Origin: Symsagittifera roscoffensis
Lineage: Eukaryota > Xenacoelomorpha > Acoela > Convolutidae
Reading direction: 5' to 3'
Assembly: GCF_963678635.1 (NCBI RefSeq)
Contig: NC_087067.1
Coordinates: 49,459,618 to 49,523,617, forward strand
Length of the DNA: 64,000 nucleotides
In this document: piece after piece, positions 24,801-33,800 of the stretch
Numbering within the stretch: position 1 is the first letter of the stretch
Layout: every line of letters begins with the position of its first letter
The notes under the pieces: generated by a model
Seen by the model: the letters and a program-made list of their open reading frames with translations, nothing else
Database searches by the model: none
Told to the model about the DNA's origin: nothing
Program-made: the position numbers and the translations under genes

Positions 24801-27800
24801 AATCTTTCTAAGTGAATAATTGCGGATGTGTACTTTATTAAGCGTCATTGAATGCAGTGAAGTTTCACTTATATAGGTAGGTCGTGTTGATTTTTTTTTC
24901 AGATGCCCTAAAATGTGCAGACGCATGTTCATACATAGTAGGGCACTTATGAATGCCACTATTCATATATGCATTTCGAATCGCGATCTGTTTATTTTAT
25001 CAACTAAGTGTCCAGCGTAATTGAAATTTAGAAAGTCAATTATTTTTTCGGTCTCTTGGTGTTATTGTCAATTGCCGTTTGGGTTTGTTTTCGAATTCCA
25101 CGGCATACTTGGCGGAGCAGCAGTTTTGTCTCTGCCCGGGTCAATAAAGGTACTGCGCTCGAATCCAGCCAGAACCTGTTTCTTTTTGCAAAAATTTTCG
25201 TGTGAAAGTTTTTTATGCTATCGTTTGTCTGCTTGTTTGTTGCCAATTTAGCTGTCACAGCGTTGACTTTTTTGTGAGTTATCCTTTTGACTGAACTAAA
25301 AGTTAGTTGGCTTCAATCAGTAATTTGTAAATTCACCATTCTTGATTTTGATTAATATCTTTTTAAGAATAATGAATGTAGTGAGGACTCTTATATTGAT
25401 CTGATTTTTTTTAGGAAAGTCTTAAAATGTGCATAAAAGTCTAATAAGTACAGATGTGCATTCATACATATTGATGCATTTATGAATTTTCATATTCATT
25501 GGTGCCCGTTTAATGGTATTAATAGCTATACTGCTTTATAGAAAATTGACGATGAAAGGGTTAGCATGTTATTCTCTCCAACTTTTAACTTATGTTCCCT
25601 GTATTCTATAACGAAAATCTTCTGCTATGAACATTCTACTGGTTATACTCGTTGAGACACGACTTGCCCGTTTTCAAAATATTTAATAAATAAAGGGAAA
25701 AAGATACAAATGTCATTAGTTTGACAAAATATTTAAAAACAAGCTCTTAGAAATTTTTACTATTGAAAGATTAAATTGCTGTCTTATGATCAGCTATTGT
25801 TTTCTATGAGGTTGAAACAGAATTTAGTTTCCAGAATTTTAAGTATAATATGAAAGATTATCTTAATCATGGACAAAAATCGTTTCTCTTTGAAGAAATG
25901 AACATAGCATGTTTTGTCTCTTACATCTTGGATAATTGAGTGAACTATTAACAGGGTCGGGACGGATGGGTTGATGTCAAAATAAGTCTTTCGGAGCTGA
26001 CTATGGACTACCAGGAAGAAGAGTGGTTCGAGTTCCCCCCAGGCAGCAAGTTCCTCTTCCGAGTCTACACGAAGAACAAGTTCGGCAAGAGTGACAACTC
26101 CAACCAGGTGGACTACGTGTCTGACGATGCACTACCAACTGCCAAGGTGGAGAATGTGGCTGTCAAGCCTGCAGATGATGATTCAGGCAAAGTGGTCGTC
26201 TCCTGGGATGTAAGAATTGCCTTTAAAGTGTCTCTACTCTTTTTACACTTGCGAAGCGAGTGTATTATTACGGACCTTCTTTTTTTCAACCTAAGTTGCA
26301 AACTTTTGGTGCTACTTTTGTATCACCTTTACAGATTTTTCATAGCATGTGCTTTGACATTCGACTAGTAATAAACTAACACAGTTGAACTCATCAAATG
26401 AACCGAAAAAAGGGATTTTTTTCAAACAAAACAATCATGAAAACTCAATTTCAGAAATTTTCTAACTCAATATATCTCGCATTTTTGAAATGCATTATTT
26501 ATACATAATGTGGCTTTATGCTTTGCAATTTGTTACATGCAAAGTTAGTGTGGATGCCTTCAGTTTGTTATATTCCAAATTGAGTCTATTTGTATTTGGT
26601 ACTACTGTTGCTGAATCGTATTGGCAATTTATTAGCATATGTAGCCGCTTTATTCGTGACGCTTTATTCGTGACCGTAGATTCGTATCCTAGGCGTAGCC
26701 GAGTTTTTGCCGATTCGAGGCTTATTTCTTCTTTTTCTTATTTCACTTGATAGAGCTGCTTTTTGGTCGCGTTCCCACTAGTGTAAAATTCGTTCAGGCT
26801 CAATTTTTTTTATTGCGGTTTGTTTGAATTTAAGCTCAGCTCATTTCCTATTTTTAAAGGAAAACAAACTCCACTATCGAACAGCAAAAGTGTAAAGGTC
26901 ATAAACATATGATCGACTTCCAATTTAGAAAGTAGAATTTGATTTTCAGATTTCCCAGCGTAATAAAAATTTTACAGATTGATCCAGTTTTCTCAAGTTG
27001 GGTTCATTTTATCAAAAAAGTGCCAATAATAAATTGTTCTGGAAATTTAAAGAGCTTTAGAGTCATTTATTTTTTATTTGAAATTCGAAAGGTGATATTT
27101 TTTCTAAAAACTAGTTAATTTTTTTTGCGTTTATTACTTTTTCATTACTCTTTTTCAACTGTTGTTGTCTAAGTTTTTGTTTTGCTAGAACTTGTCGTAA
27201 TAGGGCTGAATAGATATTCGGTTGCATAGACCAAAATTATATGATCTTTTTATGGTTATGTTATTAGTGTAAAGTTATTCGAATTGTTTCAGCCTTATCC
27301 GAGGGAGGACTTCGGGAGCTACGAGAAGGACGGATGCTGTATGCACGTGGAGATAGTGGCCACTTCGCCTGAGTTTCTGAAGAAAACAGAGACTCTAGAC
27401 TGCGTGGACCCCTCAAAGACGGAAGTTGAGACCGGATGGGACGACATGGATCCCTACACCAAACACGAAGTCAAGGTAGGTGGCGTTGTATTTTACAGAA
27501 CTTTCTGATGAATAGCTTTCATGTCCTCGATAAAATTCAAACAATAAGAATTCAAAAAGTAATTCAGATCTAGAATTAAAATCTTGAAGACAGAAAAATT
27601 TATAGGATTAAACATATGTTTTTAGCTTGCGCAAATCGAAGTAACGGGAATTTGACAACTTTTCATAAAATAGACAATTGTCCCGCGGACCAGGTTGTAA
27701 ACAAAACGCTGAGGCATTTTATATATTTATTATTTTAAGTGCTTTCAAATTTTTGAAATTTAGAAAAATACTTATTATTATGTTCGTTCGTGAAGCATGA

Positions 27801-30800
27801 TGATTGAATTAATATAAATTATAATTCTAGAATCTTTTTAGGTCTGGTTCTCAAATGATGCGGGTGAGACTGAACCTACTGAAGCAGAAGGGTACAACCA
27901 CCAGACCCCTCCAGCTAAGCCTAAGTTGGCAGAGGCACAGGACGAGGACGCCAGGAGCATCACTGTCGACTTCGACGCCATGTCCGACGCAGACATCCAC
28001 GGGAAGTTCGAGGAGTACGAAGTAAGTCCTTGTGATCGAGTTCGGCTAAGTTCCTTTCTTAGAAACTTGTGAGTCCGACATTTTTGTACTCTGCTCTAGA
28101 ATGTCAAATGAATAGGGGTTTTCTTTTGTGACTTTTTGACCCAACAATTTTTAACAGGTGTTTAGGGTAATCAGTAGTGAGTCAGTTCCAGTTCGAGTTG
28201 CTGGACTGTATTTGTGTGATTTAAGTTTCGATGCAGCTAATGATGTGAATGAGAATGAGCATATTAAATTGAATTCTTTTTTCTCTTACCGATATGTAAC
28301 AAAAATATTTTATACATCTATCTTGGACGCCAAGCTTAAAGCATATTGACGAGAACTGTTTTTCTGATATGCAAGTAGTTGCTGAGCGTTATTCAATCTA
28401 ATAACTAATGATGACTTGAAGTGACTTCTTGATTTGCAGTGGAAAAAGGTTGATGTGTTCTATATTTTCTATATTCTGCAATGCTATGCCATGATGGATG
28501 ATGATTTAAATCCGTTGACTCCTTCTTCCTGCAGCTTTGTTTTGAATTAACCTACTGTTCACCTATGCCACTGCTAATTGCCCATTGCAGCAAGCAGAGG
28601 ATATGAAATAGAATACTTGGGTTCCAATTTGAAAGATTTTCTTGTATTCTCGCAAATCATTAAAAAAACAATTAACATTGTTCCATATATCTACTAAATG
28701 AAACTGTTTTTCTGTTGCAGTTGATCATCCGAGACGAAGCTGGGGAGATTGTTGGCAAGAAGAGTTCCACTGACCAGGGCACTCCTGGGGAGCAGTTGTC
28801 TCTGACTGTGGACGGACTCACCCCCTACAAGAAGTACACAGCAGAACTGGTAGTGAAGAACGAAGTGGCCTCCACTTCCACAGGGGAGATCCCGAGGCAG
28901 ACTAAAGCAGCACGTATGTCATGTTCACATGCGCTATTATTGGGTTTTTGAATTCAATCAAGTCTTTAATATTATGGAGTGCCGATTTTTTTTTAAAATA
29001 AGATTAATAATAGTGCAATGACCATGGTGGTCATGAAAGACGTTAGTTCACACTTCGTACCAAAAACAAAGGGTAGAAAGTGCCAAGTTTTAATAAGAGT
29101 CGATGAACATATCGAATTCAATTTTCAGATTTCGCAGCGAAAGAAAAATTTTACTTGGTGATCCAGTTTTCTCAAATTGGGTTAGTTTTATCTAAAAGTG
29201 TCAATCATGAGTTGTTCTAGAAATTCAATGAGCTCTATAGGCGTCTTGGAAACTAGATTTTTTTTCATGGAAATTACATTTTTTCAAGAAAAAAGGCTGT
29301 ATTTCTGTTTTCTGCGTTCATTGACTCTTTTCCAACAGTCTGTTGACTGTGTTCCAAAGTTGCATACGGAGCAGAGATTTCTGCTTCAATCTTCTAATTT
29401 TATCTAGGAAGTCTATTTTCTCCTCGTTGTTTTTGAAAAATTCACTACTCACAGTCAATAAGTTCCTGCAAGTCGTGAGATCAACAGTAGCATTGCTTTT
29501 AGTTAAAAATTGCTTTTCATAGGAAGTGTGCTGTCATCTTAACTATTATAGCCATATTCACTATGTATGTGAAATTTTTTTGTTCAGCACCTGACGCAAT
29601 TGACCCCGATTCCGTCAGGGTTCAAGTGCATCCCGAAGGAGTGGTCATATTCTGGAAGAAACCGGAAGACATGAACGGGGATTTCGACAACTACCTCCTC
29701 AAATTCAACGACAAACTGCCTGGTAAACTAATTGATCTCATTGATAGCAATGTTTAGGGGTAAAAATGACTTAAACTAGGAGCTATGCGTACATTATTAA
29801 CGTTGTATTCGTTTGAAACAGCAAGAAAACTGTCATTAAACTCGAACGCGAAAGACGTGGCCTAGAGAAATCTGATAGTTTGTCTTGGATCATTAATGTT
29901 AAGCATAGGGTAAAAAAGTAGATAAAGTCAGAACTCCGAAGAGAAGAAATACCAATGGAGGTACTCTTAAATTTTAAACCAATAGAGGAAGCATAGAAAT
30001 ATATCTGTTATCAATTGAGAGAACTTGAGTTTTATTTGTGTATTCAGGTGGTGGAGATCAGACAACGAAGGAGACGGAGTTCGACGCCACTTCTATCTTC
30101 TTCCCCGACGGAATTGACAAGGACCCAGTGGCCGAGACAGACTACCCGTTCGAACTGTTCACAAAGAACCATGAGTACACCAGCGACCCCACGCCTTCCC
30201 AAGTCCCCTTCAAGCTACCCGTAGATACTCGTAAGTTGAATTTTTTGTTTTAAACTCCATTTTTTATGAACTCAATTGGAACCAATGCAGAATATAAACT
30301 TAATGGATCTTGCTTACTTCTCATCAATAATATATTTCACTTGACGCGAGTTTTTACACTTGCGAGCGTAGTTATTACACTAGCCAGCGTAGTTAATATT
30401 TTGCAACAAAAGAACTTACTTGCAACAAAACAACCCAATTTGTCTTTTAGCAAATCGTAAAAAAACTCCCTGTTAACTGTAATGTTGTTATATTGTACGG
30501 TAGTGGGATTTGGGTTACGAGGGGAAGAAACTGTATTAGTTAATTTAATTGATCAATCTAATCATGTGCTCTCAAAGTGAGACTAAACGAAGAGAGTGAG
30601 CGTTCAATTGTTAAACGTTTACACAAGTAAAGCTTGTGTGATATAACGAACCCTCTTTTTTTCCAACCTAAGTCGCAAATATTAGTGCTCTTTTTGAAAG
30701 TGCTCTTTTATTACAGTATATGCATAAGATCAATAACCAAAGTACAGCCAAGATCAATTAAGTACAGCCAACAGCCAATGCTAAGGATATTAACGCATAC

Positions 30801-33800
30801 TATTATATTACCAATAGCACTAGCTTTAAGTCATCATGGATCTGTAGCGTAGAGGTAGGAAAGGAGACCAGCAGCAAAATAAGAGGGTTCGAACCTTGGC
30901 AGGGTCAGATGTTTTTGATGAAATTTTTTGTATACTAGTTAAAATGCGTCCGCTCTTTAAATTGAGGCATGTAAGTTGGTAAGTTTCTTTTTTTTTCAAA
31001 TTGACTGGTACTGCTAATGCGTCATAATTGGCTTGCGTCACTTAGCAATTATGTAGACTCATAATTGGCGTGCGTCACTTATGAAATTTTTTAGACTCAA
31101 AGTTTTCCGCATTCAGTTTTTCCCAGTGGCGTTATCGGTCATATTCTGTGTATTAATTGTTGTGAATTATCATTTATTTAGATCGTATGTTTTTTTAAAT
31201 ACGGTTATGTCGTAATCATACCAGTTCATTTTTTTGCCACCTAAGCTACATATTTTTAATTTGCATAGACAGAACCGTTGGAAATTGCATAGCATCTGTT
31301 TTTTGTGGCTAGTGTTTGGTGCCTAATAAGCGTCCGTGGCTGAGTGGTTGGTGTTTGAGACTCTAAATCTCTAGGTCGCAGGTTCGAATCTCAGACGTAG
31401 ACAGTTTTTTATAGTAATTCGAGGCTTATTTCTTATTTTTCTTATTGAAATTTATAAAGCTGCTTTTTGTCGTGCTCTCGCAAGTGTTTGCCAAGCGAAG
31501 CTTCGCCTCTGTGTGAAAAAACGTAGACAATAGAACAGTAGCATAGCTTCGAAAAATGTATGATGCTTGACCGAAACCGGCTATAATTTTTTGCAAATTG
31601 TGAAAAGTCGTCCGCCTAACATATTAAAAACTATCCTAATAGGTGTTTTATCCAGTTTTTTAACTGCTGCCTGGTATTAGCTTCCTTGCTGCCTAGTATT
31701 CAGTATTAGAGATTTTTTTTCAGACGTATTTTGTACGATCTTTGTTAAACTCTTTTGTCGGTTTTTTAACCTGTGTTTGCAAAATGCACTTTCGTCTCTG
31801 TCTGGATTGGGGTAACTTTTCTCAAAAAGTGTCATTCAAAAAAGATTTTTGAAGTTCGAAGAGCTTTAATGCGATGTGTTAATGAATGTAGTGAAGGCAT
31901 CTATGTAGGTCGTGCTGAGTTTTGTTTCTTTTTGTTTTCAGGATAGTCTTTAAATTTGCTCACGCTGAAATAAGATATTTTTTTCGGTGTTTTACATTCA
32001 ATCGCTGAGAGGAAGGCAAATAGTGCTCTCAAATTACGAAAGGAAAATGGCGTGAAGAAACGTGAATAATTTTTAGTTTCAAAAGTGAACTTCATCTCAA
32101 ATTGTGTCAAGTTTTTTGAAAATATTGCGAGTCATGAAAGATTCTTTGAATTCAAAGAGCTTTCACGCGAATTAGTTTTAAAGAAGTGTTTACAATTAAG
32201 ACAAATGATTTTTTGTTTTTTTTTCATTGACTTTTTAAAGAATTGATGAAAGTAGTTCAGACTCTTTTACAGGTCTCGATAATTTTTTGTTCAGGAAAAG
32301 TCATAAAGTTGTTCAGGCTCAAATTTATTTTTTAGCGATTTCACTTTTGATTTCTTTTCAAGTTCACTTCATTCCCTTGTTAAAATTTGTTTGTTGTACT
32401 TGTGGCATTTATTTATCGAATTTCCCAGTGAACTAAAAGTTTTACCTATTGATCCAGTTTTCTCAAATTAGGTTAATTTTATCAAAAAACCCAAACGTAA
32501 ATTGTTCTAAAATTTTAAAAAGATTGAAGGCCATCTTTTTTGTAAGAGCTTTTTTCTTGGAAATTTGAAAGTTGCAGTTTTTTCTGTTTATTTGCGTTCA
32601 TTGTCTCTTTTCCAAGTGTCTGTTGGCTATGTTCCAACTGTCTGTTATCAGAGGTGTTCAACGTAAAGCTGACAGTTTTTAAGAGTCAATGAACGTAGTG
32701 AAGACACTTATATAGGTAGTTATTATATTGTACTGGAAAAATTTTAAAATCTATATATATATATGTGTATTATGTATATATGTATCTTTCAAAAAAAATT
32801 GGTTATGAGCTTTGACAAGTTAAACAATTATTGATTATTTTCCTTTCCTGAGTATTGTTTCATCACCCCGATAGATTCAATCGAGGATTTGTTTTTATGT
32901 CTGCAAAATTTCAAAAGTTTTATAGGTTTCATTGAGCTCGCTTGAACCGCATGCTTGAATTCGATATACAAGTGCCGGTAAAACCTTAAATTCCGTTGTA
33001 GTGGAGCTTAGAATCTTGGCGCAATAGTGTGCTCAGTTTGAACCAAGCTTGGCGTCGTGATATTGGCTATTTTCGTGCGATCTCTCAATTGCTTTTTTGA
33101 GAATCGGTGAAATCATTAGAGGTCAATAAATGAGAAGAAAAAACAGTCATTTGCGGAGAGTGATGTTGGATTAAACGATTTTTTTTTCAGCTCCTGGCAA
33201 CCCGCAGCCTCCAAAGGAGTTGGTCTGTGGCTTTCTGGACCCCACTCGTCTGTCGGCCAAGTGGACCTACGAGCAGTTCGGAGACTACGCATCCACTCAT
33301 TCCGTTATCTACAAAGTGCACAGTACGATAGTTATGATCCTTATTCTAGTTGCTTACATGTAGATGTTTTGAATGCACAATTAACCATTGAAATTGCGGG
33401 ACAAAACTAATAGTTTTTGGAGTCAAATCAAAACAATTAGATTCAGACATGAGTGTTCAAAATGTTCTATTATTTAAGAGTCGATGAACGTAGTTCAGAT
33501 TCTTATAAAGGTTGTGATGATTTTTTTCTACTTTTTTTCAGGAAAAGTTAAGGATTGAATTTATTGGACTTTTTGATTTTGACTTTTGATTTTTTAGCGA
33601 AATGAAAATTTTACATATTGATCCAGTTTTCTCACATTGGGTAAATAGATCTACTTGGCAAAATCACCTATGGTAATTACTAAAGAATTTCCGCCCCTAT
33701 ATAGCGCTGATTTAAATTATCCGGACAAAATGAACAAAACTTGAAACTTAAACGCCTTTTTTTCAACTTGTGCTGAGATTAGACAAACAATGATGAGTAC

